Shown: positions 16,137 to 30,356, counted from the stretch's first letter. The stretch: DNA of 64,000 nt from DASYCK01 sp036500205 (GCA_036500205.1 DASYCK010000167.1:8739-72738), one strand, 5' to 3'. The notes: a model not told the origin generated them from the sequence alone. Program-made: numbers and translations.

Positions 16137-17318
16137 CTAGGTTTCGAGGGCGGCCAGACCGGGCAAGATCTTGCCCTCCAGAAATTCCAACGAGGCGCCA
16201 CCCCCGGTCGAGATGTGCGTGATCTTGTCCGCCACGCCGCTCTTGTGAATGGCCGCCACGGAGTCGCCGCCGCCGACGACGGTCAGCGCGCCGCTGTCGG
16301 CCACCGCGCGCGCGATGGCGAGCGTGCCGGCCGCGAACGGGTCGGACTCGAAGACGCCCATCGGTCCGTTCCAGAAGATGGTGCGGGCGCGGGCGATGGC
16401 GTCGGCGAAGCCGCGCGCCGTCTCGGGGCCGATGTCGAGGGCCGCCAGCTCTTCCGGGATCTCGGATGCCTTCACGACTCGGCCCGAGTCGGACTTGATC
16501 CCGGGGGCGGCGATCGCATCGCGCGGCAGCAGCACCTCGACGTTGGCCTCCTCGGCCTTCTTGAGGAACGAACGCGCCAAGGCCAGCTTGTCTTCCTCGA
16601 CCAGAGAGCGCCCCATGCGGCCCCCCTTCGCCTTCAGGAAGGTGTTCGCCATCGCGCCGCCGATCAGCAGCTGATTCACGCGGCCCAGCAGGTTCTCGAG
16701 CACGCCAATCTTGTCCGATACCTTCGCGCCGCCGATGATGGCCACGAAGGGGCGGTCGAGCTCGTCCAGCAGCTTGCCGAGGAACTTCACCTCGCGCTCC
16801 ATCAACAGGCCCATCCCCTTGGCGGCCACGTGCTTGGTGATCCCGACCGTCGAGGCGTGGGCTCGATGCGCCGTGCCGAACGCGTCGTTGACGTACACGT
16901 CGGCGTAAGAGGCGAGGCCCTTCGCGAAGGTGTCGTCGTTGGCCTCCTCGGCCGCGGTGAAGCGCAGGTTCTCGAGCAGCGCCACCTTGCCGGCCTTCAG
17001 ATCGCCCACCACCTTGCGGGCTCCGTCACCGACCGGCTCGTCCGTCAGCAGCACCTCGGAGCCGAGGAGCTCCGCCAGCCGCTGCGCCGCGGGGAGGAGC
17101 GTGTACTTCGGATCGGGCTTCCCCTGCGGGCGGCCGAGGTGCGAAGCCAGCACCACACGTGCCCCCTGCTCGATCGCGTACTTGATCGTCGGGAGGCTCT
17201 CGCGGATCCGGGTGTCCTCGGCCACACCCCCGGCTGGGGTGAGGGGAACGTTGAAATCGACGCGAATGAACACGCGTCGTCCGGAGATATCCAGATCCGA
17301 GATCGTCTTGATCGACAT
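16137..17318 (-). CDS. pgk: Phosphoglycerate kinase
   Basis: The product is 393 residues and full length. It catalyses ATP formation from 1,3-bisphosphoglycerate in lower glycolysis. Conserved features include RVDFNVPL with the substrate arginine, SHLGRPQG, LLENLRFTAAEEANDD, the GGAKVSDKIGVLENLL hinge region, FWNGPMGVFE and the nucleotide-binding GGGDSVAAI with STGGGASLEFLEG at the end. A purine-rich GAGGGAGC lies before the ATG. The usual gap gene is not upstream; instead there is the small sigma-54 unit with its terminator, so pgk probably has its own promoter in 17319-17398. Confidence 0.97.
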   Translation of the reverse strand: MSIKTISDLDISGRRVFIRVDFNVPLTPAGGVAEDTRIRESLPTIKYAIEQGARVVLASHLGRPQGKPDPKYTLLPAAQRLAELLGSEVLLTDEPVGDGARKVVGDLKAGKVALLENLRFTAAEEANDDTFAKGLASYADVYVNDAFGTAHRAHASTVGITKHVAAKGMGLLMEREVKFLGKLLDELDRPFVAIIGGAKVSDKIGVLENLLGRVNQLLIGGAMANTFLKAKGGRMGRSLVEEDKLALARSFLKKAEEANVEVLLPRDAIAAPGIKSDSGRVVKASEIPEELAALDIGPETARGFADAIARARTIFWNGPMGVFESDPFAAGTLAIARAVADSGALTVVGGGDSVAAIHKSGVADKITHISTGGGASLEFLEGKILPGLAALET

Positions 17319-17398
17319 TGTGCAGGTGCTCCCTCGACGCCAGAATTCCGGGCGGCTCGGGCGCCGGAAGAATGCTCGAAGGAGGACCGAAAATCTAC

Positions 17399-17430
17399 AA
17401 AAAAACCGGCCAGACCGCGAGGTCCGCCGG
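17399..17430 (-). terminator. Rho-independent terminator of the 70-residue protein gene
   Basis: Read on the minus strand, a GC-rich stem (CCGGCGGACC, loop TCGC, GGTCTGGCCGG with one bulge and one G-T pair) is followed immediately by seven T residues (positions 17405-17399). It sits 73 bases past the stop codon at 17503 and 80 bases before the pgk start, so it separates the small gene from the glycolytic unit. Confidence 0.85.
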
Positions 17431-17502
17431 CTTCATGTGCCCACCACGGCGGCGGGCAAACGCGATGAAAAAACCTGAAAATGAAAACGAGACGAGAAAG
17501 AT

Positions 17503-17715
17503 CTAGTCCAGCTGAACGTCATCTTTGATGTCGGACGTCACCAGGCTGATGATCTCGCTGGCGAGCGCGACGATCTGTCGAGGCTCGTATCCGTTCTGGC
17601 GGAGATCCTTGTAGATGGATTTCGAAAGAATCTTCAACGCCTTCTCTCGGTTCGGAAGCGGCGCGGATACGGAATCACGGACGGGAACCAGGGTCTGCGT
17701 ATTCATTTGAGCCAT
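17503..17715 (-). CDS. Small conserved-looking protein, 70 residues, sigma-54-controlled
   Basis: The product begins MAQMNTQTLVPVRDS from ATG 17713-17715. A very strong GGGAGGAGGG sits 4-5 bases upstream; longer in-frame starts ignore it. The N-terminal ~22 residues look flexible. Residues ~23-63 (REKALKILSKSIYKDLRQNG, then YEPRQIVALASEIISLVTSDI) should form two or three amphipathic helices. There is no Cys, no transmembrane segment and no known catalytic motif. I believe similar small proteins occur in other myxobacteria, but I cannot name a family. The gene is monocistronic: a near-consensus sigma-54 promoter lies at 17750-17765 and a Rho-independent terminator at 17399-17430. The third-position GC is lower than in its neighbours. 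Confidence 0.8.
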   Translation of the reverse strand: MAQMNTQTLVPVRDSVSAPLPNREKALKILSKSIYKDLRQNGYEPRQIVALASEIISLVTSDIKDDVQLD

Positions 17716-17749
17716 TCGTCCCTCCTCCCAGGAGGTCGGCCCACAACAA

Positions 17750-17765
17750 AGCACGCATCGTGCCA
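17750..17765 (-). promoter_or_regulatory. Sigma-54 (-24/-12) promoter for the 70-residue protein gene
   Basis: The minus strand reads TGGCACGATGCGTGCT. The consensus is TGGCACG-N4-TTGCW. All seven -24 bases match, spacing is exact and only one -12 base differs (G for the first T). Transcription would start about 12 bases further, near 17739, leaving a ~24-base leader that holds the GGGAGGAGGG ribosome binding site. rpoN is in this window at 30521. Confidence 0.75.
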
Positions 17766-17894
17766 CGGCCAAAATTACGTAACCTATTGAAATTATTATG
17801 TGTGGTCACAATATGTCCAGACGGACCCGCGAAACGGCGTACGCAGGGGGCGAGGGTCCGGATCGACGGAAAAGCGAGGCTGGTGTCGAAAATC

Positions 17895-17910
17895 TGGCAC
17901 TTTGGTGGCG
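17895..17910 (+). promoter_or_regulatory. Weak sigma-54-like element facing the AgmX/PglI-like gene
   Basis: TGGCAC (17895-17900) is followed, at the right 5-base spacing, by TGGCG, so the invariant GG and GC dinucleotides are 10 bases apart. The -12 half is poor (TGGCG against TTGCW). The predicted start would leave about 140 bases before the ATG at 18062. Confidence 0.3.
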
Positions 17911-18061
17911 ATCGCGTGTCAGGGAGGGGTGCGAAGGAATTTTTACACCCGAGACCTCGCCACCGGCCGGCGCCGCGTCGGCGCCGTCGCACCGCCTGGG
18001 ACGAATTCCAGGTCGGGCGCATTCATGAAACCTGTGTAAGATTTCGCCCGGGGGAAATTCG

Positions 18062-19126
18062 ATGAAATACACCGTCGAGGTCGCTCATCTGGTCAGCGGA
18101 GAAGTCGTTTCGGTGCGGCGCCTTTCCTTGCAGCGTGAGCGCATGGGCGCCTGGCGGGGCGTGGCGCTGGTGGCGGCCAGCTATTTCCTCGCCATGGCGG
18201 CGGTGTTCGTGGGGGCCCGCGTCCTCGGCCGGGGAGTCTACGCGCCCGAGTTCTTCGCGCTGTGGTTGCTGATTGGCGCCGGCGTGGCCGCGCTCGCGTT
18301 CTCGCGCGTGTCGAGCCGCCTGCGCAGGTATCGTCTGGGCTCGAGCCTCGACGCCGACGCGTTCGCGCCCGTGGAGGTCGATCTGGTCCGCCGTTCGGGC
18401 GATCGCTTCGATCTGACGGTCGTGCCGGGAATGCAGGGCTACGTCGACACCGGGCGGTCGCCCATCGCGCTCGAGGCGCTGACGAGCGGTCGTCCCCATA
18501 CCGTGACGTTCGACGGAGACGCGCGCGCCGAGATCCAGATCGGCGCGGCGACGTTCACGGTGCGCAGCCGGCACGAGGCGAGCGACGCCAGCCCGGAGAT
18601 TCCAAGGGGCTTCTGGCGCCTGTTCTCGCGAGCCGCCGTCATGGGGGCCGAGCTGGCGCTGGTCGCCAGCCTGTTCGCCGTGATTCCCAGGGCCGTCACG
18701 ATCGACGAGCACGCGGCGCGCCTGCAGGGCCCCCGCCTGACGACGCCCTGGGAGGCGGAGAAATGGTTGCGCATCGAGGCACAGTCCCAGGCGGGGTCGC
18801 TCTATCAATGCTTCGATCCGCTTCCGCTGTCGTGTCAGCACCCCGGCTATGTGGGTGTGGGCGTGTCGCTGAATCGCGAGGGGGAGATGCGGTCGAACTG
18901 GATCGCCCGCTCGACCTTCGGGAAAGACTGTCCGGTCGATCAGTGCATGAAGGACGTGGTGTCGACCTGGGAGTTCGATCCTTTGCCCGAGCCCATGCGC
19001 GTCGTGCTTCCGGTGCAGGTGCTCCGCACCGAGAAGCCGCTGCCGAAGCTCACCAAGGTCGCGCAGGTCGTCGAGCGCGCGGGACCGAACGCCGGGACAC
19101 CGTGGGAGCAGCCCGATGGCCGATGA
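18062..19126 (+). CDS. Inner-membrane protein with AgmX/PglI-type C-terminal domain
   Basis: The product is 354 residues with GGGGGAAATTCG before the ATG. Hydrophobic helices lie near 31-52, 62-80 and 190-210. A beta-rich soluble segment of unknown family (about 100-180) lies between the second and third. The C-terminal ~110 residues (QCFDPLP ... GYVGVGVSLNREGEMRSNW ... CPVDQCMKDVVSTWEFDP) match the TonB-like AgmX/PglI C-terminal pattern: a Cys-Tyr/Phe helix, a V.V.I strand, a two-Cys helix and a WEFP strand. Domains of this type occur in myxobacterial gliding-motility and related envelope proteins. Here it should be periplasmic, with three or four cysteines able to pair. It overlaps the DUF493 gene by 11 bases. 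A direct role in motility is not shown. Confidence 0.7.
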   Translation: MKYTVEVAHLVSGEVVSVRRLSLQRERMGAWRGVALVAASYFLAMAAVFVGARVLGRGVYAPEFFALWLLIGAGVAALAFSRVSSRLRRYRLGSSLDADAFAPVEVDLVRRSGDRFDLTVVPGMQGYVDTGRSPIALEALTSGRPHTVTFDGDARAEIQIGAATFTVRSRHEASDASPEIPRGFWRLFSRAAVMGAELALVASLFAVIPRAVTIDEHAARLQGPRLTTPWEAEKWLRIEAQSQAGSLYQCFDPLPLSCQHPGYVGVGVSLNREGEMRSNWIARSTFGKDCPVDQCMKDVVSTWEFDPLPEPMRVVLPVQVLRTEKPLPKLTKVAQVVERAGPNAGTPWEQPDGR

Positions 19127-19448
19127 CGAGAAGGACGCCGGCGGTGGAGCAACCCCGACGCCCTCGCCGGACGAAGCGCGCGATCGGACGCTGGCGTTGC
19201 TCGAGGCAACCCACGCGTTTCCCTGCGACTACACGTTGACGGTGATCGCGTTCAACGGCGAGCCGATCACCGAGGCGGTAAAGGCGGCTGTCGCCGGGGA
19301 GGCGCGCGACGTCGAGCACCAGATCATCGAGAGCAAGGCGGGGAAGTATTTGAGCCATCGCTTCGCCGTGAAAGCCACGGGCGCGGCGCACGTGCTCGCG
19401 ATCTATGCCCGCGTTCGCACCGTCGACGGCGTGGTGACGATCCTCTGA
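19116..19448 (+). CDS. DUF493 (YbeD-like) protein
   Basis: The product is 110 residues. After a ~20-residue Asp/Gly/Pro-rich N terminus it shows the YbeD ACT-like fold: LLEATHAFPCDYTLTVIAFNG (family FPCDFxIKVIG), then SKAGKYLSHRFAVKATGAAHVLAIYARVRTVDGVVTIL (family GKYxSxTVxV...IYxxL...V.MVL). YbeD-like proteins are small, widespread and of unknown function, sometimes linked to lipoate metabolism by neighbourhood. No lipA or lipB is next to it here. It overlaps the upstream membrane-protein gene by 11 bases and is probably translated with it. Confidence 0.85.
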   Translation: MADDEKDAGGGATPTPSPDEARDRTLALLEATHAFPCDYTLTVIAFNGEPITEAVKAAVAGEARDVEHQIIESKAGKYLSHRFAVKATGAAHVLAIYARVRTVDGVVTIL

Positions 19449-19459
19449 GCCCCGGCGCC

Positions 19460-21126
19460 TCAGCCGCGCCAGGCGCGGGACTGGGCGACGCGCCGTCGAT
19501 AGCGGTCGAGGCTCTGGGCCTGGCGCGCGGCGGTCCAGCCGAGCACGGGGGCGAGGAGGGCCGCCACCTGGGCCGCCACGGCGAGCCCTTGATCGCGCGC
19601 ATCGCGAAATACGGGAACGCGACGGCACAGGACGTCCTCGACCTCCTCGACCCACTCGTGCCGGGCGGCGAAGAGGACCTCCGCCCAGAGGTAGGGGAGC
19701 TCGGGATCGAGGCGTGAATCGAGCGCCGGTTGGGGCGCCTCCGTCGTCGCCGCGCTGGCTTGCCCGAAGAGATCGACCACCGCGCGAGCGCGGGCGCCGT
19801 AGCTCTGGCGCAGATGCTTCTCCACGTCGGGCGCCATCTCGACCTCGCCGAACGACGGCGGGGCGGCCGCTCCGCCGGGGAGGGGGCGGGTCGCGGTGAT
19901 GCAGGGACCGACGGCCCCTTCGAAGCCGTGATCGCGCAGGCTCTCCACCGCCAGGTCGACGGTCTGCTCGGCCATGCGACGGAACGTGGTGAGCTTGCCG
20001 CCCATCACGGTCACCAGGCCGTCGCGCTCGATGCGGATCTCGTGCTCGCGCGAGGTGGCAGAGGTCGTGTGCGCCGAAGTGGCGATCAGCGGACGCAGCC
20101 CGGCGAACGTCGACACGACTTCGTCGGTGCTCAGGGCCGCCGGCGGGAAGGCGTGATTCGCGACCTCGAGCAGATAAGCCACGTCCGAGGCGCGCGCGGC
20201 GACCGGATCCCCGGCCTGGGGTGAGCGATGCGCGTCGTCCGGCGCGGTCCAGTCGGTGTCGGTGGTCCCGACGATCGTTCGCGCCCCGGCCGGCAGCAGA
20301 AACACCAGCCGCCCATCGCGGGGCGAGCGGAGCACCTGCGCCTTGTCGCCATGAGGGAGCCGCGCGGCATCGAAGACCAGATGCACGCCCAGCGTGGGGC
20401 GAAGATTCCTTCGCCCCTGGTCGAAGACGTCGGAGTAGGGGCCCGTGGCGTTGACGACCAGCCGCGCCTCGACGACGAACGTCTCGCCGCTGAGCACATC
20501 GCGGGCGTGAGCGGCACGGATGCGGCCGCGGCCGTCTCGCGCCAAGGTCGTGACCTCGACGCGCGGAGCGACGACGGCCCCCGCGGCGCCCGCATCGAGC
20601 GCGCTCTCGAGCACCAGGCGCGCGTCGTCCGTCTGGCAGTCGACGTAGAGCTGCGCCCCCTCGAGCCCCGCCGCGCGCAGCCAGGGGGACAAGATCAAGG
20701 TCTCCCGGGCGGAGACGCGCCGTCCGCCGACGGGAGGGCGATACAGCGCGAGCGCGTTGTAGAGCGTGATGCCCATCCCCAGGGTCCGCAGGCCGGGCGA
20801 CAGCCCGGCGTAGGCAGGGAACAGAAACGACACGGGCCGGCACAGGTGCGGCGCGATCTTCATCAAGGTGCGGCGCTCGCTCAACGCCTCGAACACCAGC
20901 CCGAAGTCGCCGTAGGGGAGGTAGCGAAGGCCGCCGTGAATCAGCTTGGACGAATGGCTCGACGTCTCGCCAGCGAAGTCGCCCCGATCGCAGAGCGCCA
21001 CGCGCAGGCCGCGCAGGGCGGCGTCGCGCGCGATGCCAGCGCCGGTGGCGCCGGCTCCCACCACGAGCAGATCGAACCGCTCGCTCGCCAAGCGCGCCAA
21101 AGTCGCCGCGCGCCGGTCAGCGGGCC

Positions 21127-21130
<4 letters not shown>
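19460..21130 (-). CDS. glpD: Aerobic glycerol-3-phosphate dehydrogenase
   Basis: The product is 556 residues. The open frame continues far upstream antisense-like into aspS, but the family start is ATG 21128-21130. The FAD-binding fingerprint LLVVGAGATGAGIARDAALRG is at residues ~21-40, followed by the GlpD signatures ETSSHSSKLIHGGLRYL and FLFPAYAG. Further on are INVATGPY-like NATGPYSD, GTTDTDW and VTVMGGKLTTFRRMAE. The C-terminal helical domain (~400-540) is present. The enzyme oxidises glycerol 3-phosphate to DHAP and passes electrons to quinone at the membrane. It overlaps the aspS stop by 4 bases (ATGA), so it appears translationally coupled to a tRNA synthetase. No glpK or glpF is nearby. 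Confidence 0.93.
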
Positions 21131-22923
<1,793 letters not shown>

Positions 22924-23071
22924 GCGGCGGAAGTTAACACGAATGGTCGTCGCGTCACCGTTCGATTGGACGGCGCCGCGCGCCGTTGTCGGATGACGAT
23001 GGTGACGCCTCTTACCTTTGAATCGGCGGATCGCGCTTGCCCATTAGCCTGCGGCCCTCTAACGTGAAAGG

Positions 23072-24028
23072 GTGCGGTTGAGGGTGCTTTATCACGGCAA
23101 TTGTTTCGATGGCTGCAGCTCCGCGGGAATCTTTTCGCGGTTCTATCGAGAGAAGGTGGCCCGCGGGGACGTGGAGCTGTTGTTCCGTCCCCTCGAGCAC
23201 AAAGGGGAGGCGCATCCCTTTCCGGCCGACTGCTTCGACGGTGACGAGAACGTCTGCGTCGACTTCCGCTACTCGCAGGACCCGCGCCTCAGCTGGTGGT
23301 TCGATCACCACGCGTCGGCGTTCCAGCTTCCCGGTGACGAGGCGCATTTCCGCGCCGATGCCACCGGTCGCAAGTTCTACGATCCCGCCGCCAAGAGCTG
23401 CGCCAAGTTCGTGGCGCGCGTGCTGAGCGGCCAGTTCGGTTGGGACGCCAAGCCGCTGACCGAGCTGATCGACTGGGCGGAGATCATCGACGGCGCGCTG
23501 TTTCCCAGCGCCGCCATGGCGGTCGAGCTGCGCGAGCCGGCGCTGCGATTGATGACCTGGATCGAGAACAACCGGGAGCCCGCCCTGGCGGAGAAGTTCA
23601 TCCTCGATCTGGTGTCGCGGCCGCTGGCCGAGATCGTCGAGGATCCGTACGTCGCGAAGCCGCTGGGGGATCTGCTGGCTCAGCACCAGGACAACATCGA
23701 GACGATGCGGAAGAACGCGCGCCTCGAAGACGGCGTGGTGGTCTTCGACCTGGCCGACAGAGGGGTGGGGGCGTTCAACAAGTTCATCGGCTACTACCTG
23801 TTCCCGGAGGCCCGCTATTCAGTGGGGGTCACGCTGGGCGCCCGCGCCAAGGTCTCGGTCGGCTCGAATCCGTGGGCGTCCGTTCCGCGCACGCACGACA
23901 TCAGCAAGATCTGCGAGCGCTACGGCGGCGGGGGCCACCCGGTGGTGGGGGCGGTGTCGGTCGCGAAAGGCGAGCTGCCGCGCGCTCGCCAGATCGCCGC
24001 CGAGATCATAGCCGAGCTACAGAAGTAG
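23072..24028 (+). CDS. DHH/DHHA1-family phosphoesterase
   Basis: The product is 318 residues from a GTG start. The N-terminal half carries the metal-binding motifs of the DHH superfamily in the variant order HGNCFDGCSSA, DENVCVDFRYS and WWFDHHAS. The C-terminal DHHA1 substrate domain includes VSVGSNPWA and GGGGHPVVGA (RNA/nucleotide binding). DHH proteins degrade nanoRNAs, cyclic dinucleotides or polyphosphate. This short two-domain type, with Asn-Cys replacing the usual motif-I residues, is often called a phosphoesterase in deltaproteobacteria and may act on short RNA or cyclic-dinucleotide products. The substrate is not determinable here. A 9-bp hairpin starts 3 bases after the stop. Confidence 0.8.
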   Translation: MRLRVLYHGNCFDGCSSAGIFSRFYREKVARGDVELLFRPLEHKGEAHPFPADCFDGDENVCVDFRYSQDPRLSWWFDHHASAFQLPGDEAHFRADATGRKFYDPAAKSCAKFVARVLSGQFGWDAKPLTELIDWAEIIDGALFPSAAMAVELREPALRLMTWIENNREPALAEKFILDLVSRPLAEIVEDPYVAKPLGDLLAQHQDNIETMRKNARLEDGVVVFDLADRGVGAFNKFIGYYLFPEARYSVGVTLGARAKVSVGSNPWASVPRTHDISKICERYGGGGHPVVGAVSVAKGELPRARQIAAEIIAELQK

Positions 24029-24030
24029 TG

Positions 24031-24060
24031 GCCGGCGTTGCGGTACGGTTGAACGCCGGC
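24031..24060. terminator. Hairpin between convergent genes, probable terminator
   Basis: GCCGGCGTT and AACGCCGGC form a perfect 9-bp stem with a 12-base loop directly after the DHH gene and before the end of the convergent aminopeptidase gene. TTGT follows on the plus strand, a weak U-tract. It could serve the DHH gene and perhaps both directions. Confidence 0.5.
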
Positions 24061-24142
24061 TTGTCGCCCGATGTTCGCTTGGAGTTGCGCGGACTCTCGA
24101 TTTCGATCAGCCGGGGCACCCCCTTCCGTGACGGGCGCGCAT

Positions 24143-26755
<2,613 letters not shown>

Positions 26756-26897
26756 GGGAGGGACCGCGCTCGACGGTGGTTTCGCGTGCACGTTACACGT
26801 CCCCGATCCCGCGTTCCACCCTCGGTCGTGGTCACGCGCGAATGCGGTCGCCGCGCCGCTTGCCGTCGCGCCATCGGGCGGGTCTAATGAGCCGCCC

Positions 26898-27386
26898 ATG
26901 GAATCGCGTACGCCCGTCGAAAGGAATTATCTGGTGCGCGGGATCGCTCCCCGCGCGGTCTACGACGTGGTGACGAGCTTCGAGGCTTATCCGCGGCTGT
27001 TCCCCGAGCTGAAGACCGTGCGCGTCGTCGAGCGGCAGGGGAACCGCGTGCGCGTCGAGTTTCGCGCCGAGGTGGTCTTGACGGTCCGCTACGTCCTCGA
27101 TCTGGTGTGCGATCCCGGCGCCCTGACCGTCGACTGGACCTTCGTCGAAGGGGAGATCGTGACCGATTCGGTGGGGGGCTGGAGGTTCCTCGCCGATCCC
27201 GCCGGGACGCGTGTCGAGTACCGCGTGGCGATGACCATCAAGGCCCCCTTGCCCGGCTTCATCGTGCGCCGCGCCACCGACGCGCTGGTGTCGGCGTCCA
27301 TTCCCGGAATGTTCGCCGCCATCGATCGCGAGGTCAGGAGAGCGCGAGGTCAGGAGAGCCTCGAAGCCGGACTGAACCAGGACTAA
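26898..27386 (+). CDS. SRPBCC/START-like cyclase-type protein (COQ10/Coq-like)
   Basis: The product is 162 residues. Its sequence VVTSFEAYPRLFPELKTVRVVERQGNRVRVEFRAEVVLTVRYVLDL is typical of the polyketide cyclase/dehydrase (Pfam Polyketide_cyc, COQ10) branch of the START fold, a hydrophobic-ligand cup with a long C-terminal helix. The ATG 26898 start precedes the conserved ERNYLVRGIAPRAVYDVV segment; upstream extension is not conserved-looking. It runs divergently from the aminopeptidase gene. Its 3' end contains a 16-base tandem duplication that alters the C-terminal frame, and its stop overlaps the stop of the convergent fumarylacetoacetase gene by two bases. The ligand is unknown. Confidence 0.75.
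   Translation: MESRTPVERNYLVRGIAPRAVYDVVTSFEAYPRLFPELKTVRVVERQGNRVRVEFRAEVVLTVRYVLDLVCDPGALTVDWTFVEGEIVTDSVGGWRFLADPAGTRVEYRVAMTIKAPLPGFIVRRATDALVSASIPGMFAAIDREVRRARGQESLEAGLNQD
27328..27359 (+). repeat. 16-bp perfect tandem duplication at the SRPBCC C terminus
   Basis: GCGAGGTCAGGAGAGC occurs twice back to back. Sixteen is not a multiple of three. With one copy the protein would end REVRRASKPD at a TGA; with two it continues ARGQESLEAGLNQD and stops at the TAA that overlaps the convergent gene. This looks like a recent slippage event. Confidence 0.9.
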
Positions 27387-28189
27387 ACCGCCTCGAGCGC
27401 CACGGGGTTCGTCAGCGCGCCGATCCCTTCGATCTCGACCGTGACGACGTCGCCCGGCTGCAGCCAGACGGGGGGCGTGCGAGCCATGCCCACCCCCGCT
27501 GGCGTCCCCGTCAGGATCACCGTTCCGGCCGGCAAGGTGGTGCTGCCGCTCAGGAAGGCGATCAGGGTGGGCACGTCGAAGATCATGTCCGCCGTCGTCG
27601 ATTCTTGAACGATGGCGCCGTTCAACGTGGTGGAGATGCGCAGCGCGTTCGGGTTGGGGATGTCGTCGGTCGTCACCAGGCAGGGGCCGAGCGGCGCGAA
27701 CGTGTCGAAGCTCTTGCCGCGGCACCACTGGCTGCCGCCCCAGGTTTTTTGCCAGTCTCGCGCCGAGACGTCGTTCGCGCAGGTGTAGCCGAGCACGTGG
27801 TCGAGCGCGCGCTCGGGCGAGACGTTCCGGCAGGTCTTTCCGATCACAACCGCCAGCTCGCCCTCGTAGTCGACCTCGGTGCTGGCGAGGTGCTGGGGAA
27901 TCCAGATCGCCTGATGGGGATGGGCGACCGCCGCGACGTTCTTGTGGAAAACGATGGGGTGCGTGGGCAGCCGGGCCTTCGTCTCCTCGGCGTGCTGCCG
28001 GTAGTTCAGGCCGATGCCCAGGATCTGGATGGGGGCGATGGGAGCTAGCCGTGACGCGATCTGGGCGCGCTCCGAGGTGATGGCGAAGGCGCCGAATGGA
28101 TCGCCCTCGATGCGGTGGGCGATGCCGCCCGTCACCTCGTGCGCGAAATGAATGCGGCCCTGAAGATCGCGATAACGAATGAGCTTCAT
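27383..28189 (-). CDS. Fumarylacetoacetate hydrolase-family protein
   Basis: The product is 268 residues. The C-terminal FAH domain carries ILGIGLNYRQHAEE, the metal-binding acidic cluster in STEVDYEGELAVVIGK, and GYTCANDVSARDWQ. It also has GKSFDTFAPLGPCLVT and LPAGTVILTGTPAGVG. The family hydrolyses or decarboxylates beta-dicarbonyl compounds such as acylpyruvates, fumarylpyruvate or oxaloacetate, with Mg2+. The exact substrate cannot be read from sequence. The ATG (28187-28189) overlaps the stop of the upstream response-regulator gene by 4 bases (ATGA), so the two are very likely translated together. Confidence 0.88.
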   Translation of the reverse strand: MKLIRYRDLQGRIHFAHEVTGGIAHRIEGDPFGAFAITSERAQIASRLAPIAPIQILGIGLNYRQHAEETKARLPTHPIVFHKNVAAVAHPHQAIWIPQHLASTEVDYEGELAVVIGKTCRNVSPERALDHVLGYTCANDVSARDWQKTWGGSQWCRGKSFDTFAPLGPCLVTTDDIPNPNALRISTTLNGAIVQESTTADMIFDVPTLIAFLSGSTTLPAGTVILTGTPAGVGMARTPPVWLQPGDVVTVEIEGIGALTNPVALEAV

Positions 28190-28566
28190 GGATTCTCCTC
28201 TCCGGGACCGGCCATGGCCACCACCGTGTCGAGCAGCGCGGAGAGCTCGAACGGCTTCTCGAGCACCCGGTCGTGCGTGACGCCGAGCTGGGCGCGCCGG
28301 TTCGGTGGCACGCCGGTCATCAGCGCCAACGGCACGCCCGGAAAGATGTTTTCGATGTCGGTCGCCAGCATCGCGGGATCGCCGGCGTCGGCTGCCACGA
28401 GATCGCTGATGATGGCGCGCGGTCGATTTGCCTCGGCGCCGAACGCGCGCGCGCTGTCGAGGTCGGGAACGACGTGCGTGGCGTAACCAGCCTCGCGCAA
28501 AACTTCGGCAACTAGCGCCGCGATACGGAGATCGTCTTCGATGATGAGAATTAACTTGGTAGCCAT
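28186..28566 (-). CDS. Stand-alone response-regulator receiver protein
   Basis: The product is 126 residues with only a receiver domain (CheY-like). The acidic pocket is D11-D12 (IIEDDLR), the phospho-acceptor Asp55 is in IISDLVA, the switch Thr84 is in LMTG and the conserved Lys104 is in LEKPFE. The frame allows a start 47 codons upstream, but ATG 28564-28566 is where the receiver fold begins (MATKLILIIEDD). There is no output domain, so it should act through a protein partner. It is coupled by ATGA to the FAH hydrolase gene, an odd metabolic partner. No histidine kinase is adjacent. Confidence 0.85.
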   Translation of the reverse strand: MATKLILIIEDDLRIAALVAEVLREAGYATHVVPDLDSARAFGAEANRPRAIISDLVAADAGDPAMLATDIENIFPGVPLALMTGVPPNRRAQLGVTHDRVLEKPFELSALLDTVVAMAGPGEENP

Positions 28567-28682
28567 TGACTTCGAGGTGCGAGACGCGAAGAATAGCGGC
28601 CCGAGTTGAAGACGCGCGACGTTTTTTCTCGGCGAGAATCTGATGGCTGCCGATTCTCTTATCTCTCCGATGGTGGGCTGCC

Positions 28683-30356
<1,674 letters not shown>

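Larger units (their letters stand above)
17716..18061. other. AT-rich divergent intergenic region
   Basis: This 346-base gap between two divergent genes has an unusually AT-rich core around 17770-17815, including the 8-base palindrome TTACGTAA, in an otherwise GC-rich window. It carries the sigma-54 element of the leftward small gene and a weaker one facing right. The AT-rich core between them would suit an enhancer-binding or DNA-bending protein, although I cannot recognise an IHF consensus. Short frames inside it have no ribosome binding site or similarity, so I call no gene. Confidence 0.6.
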
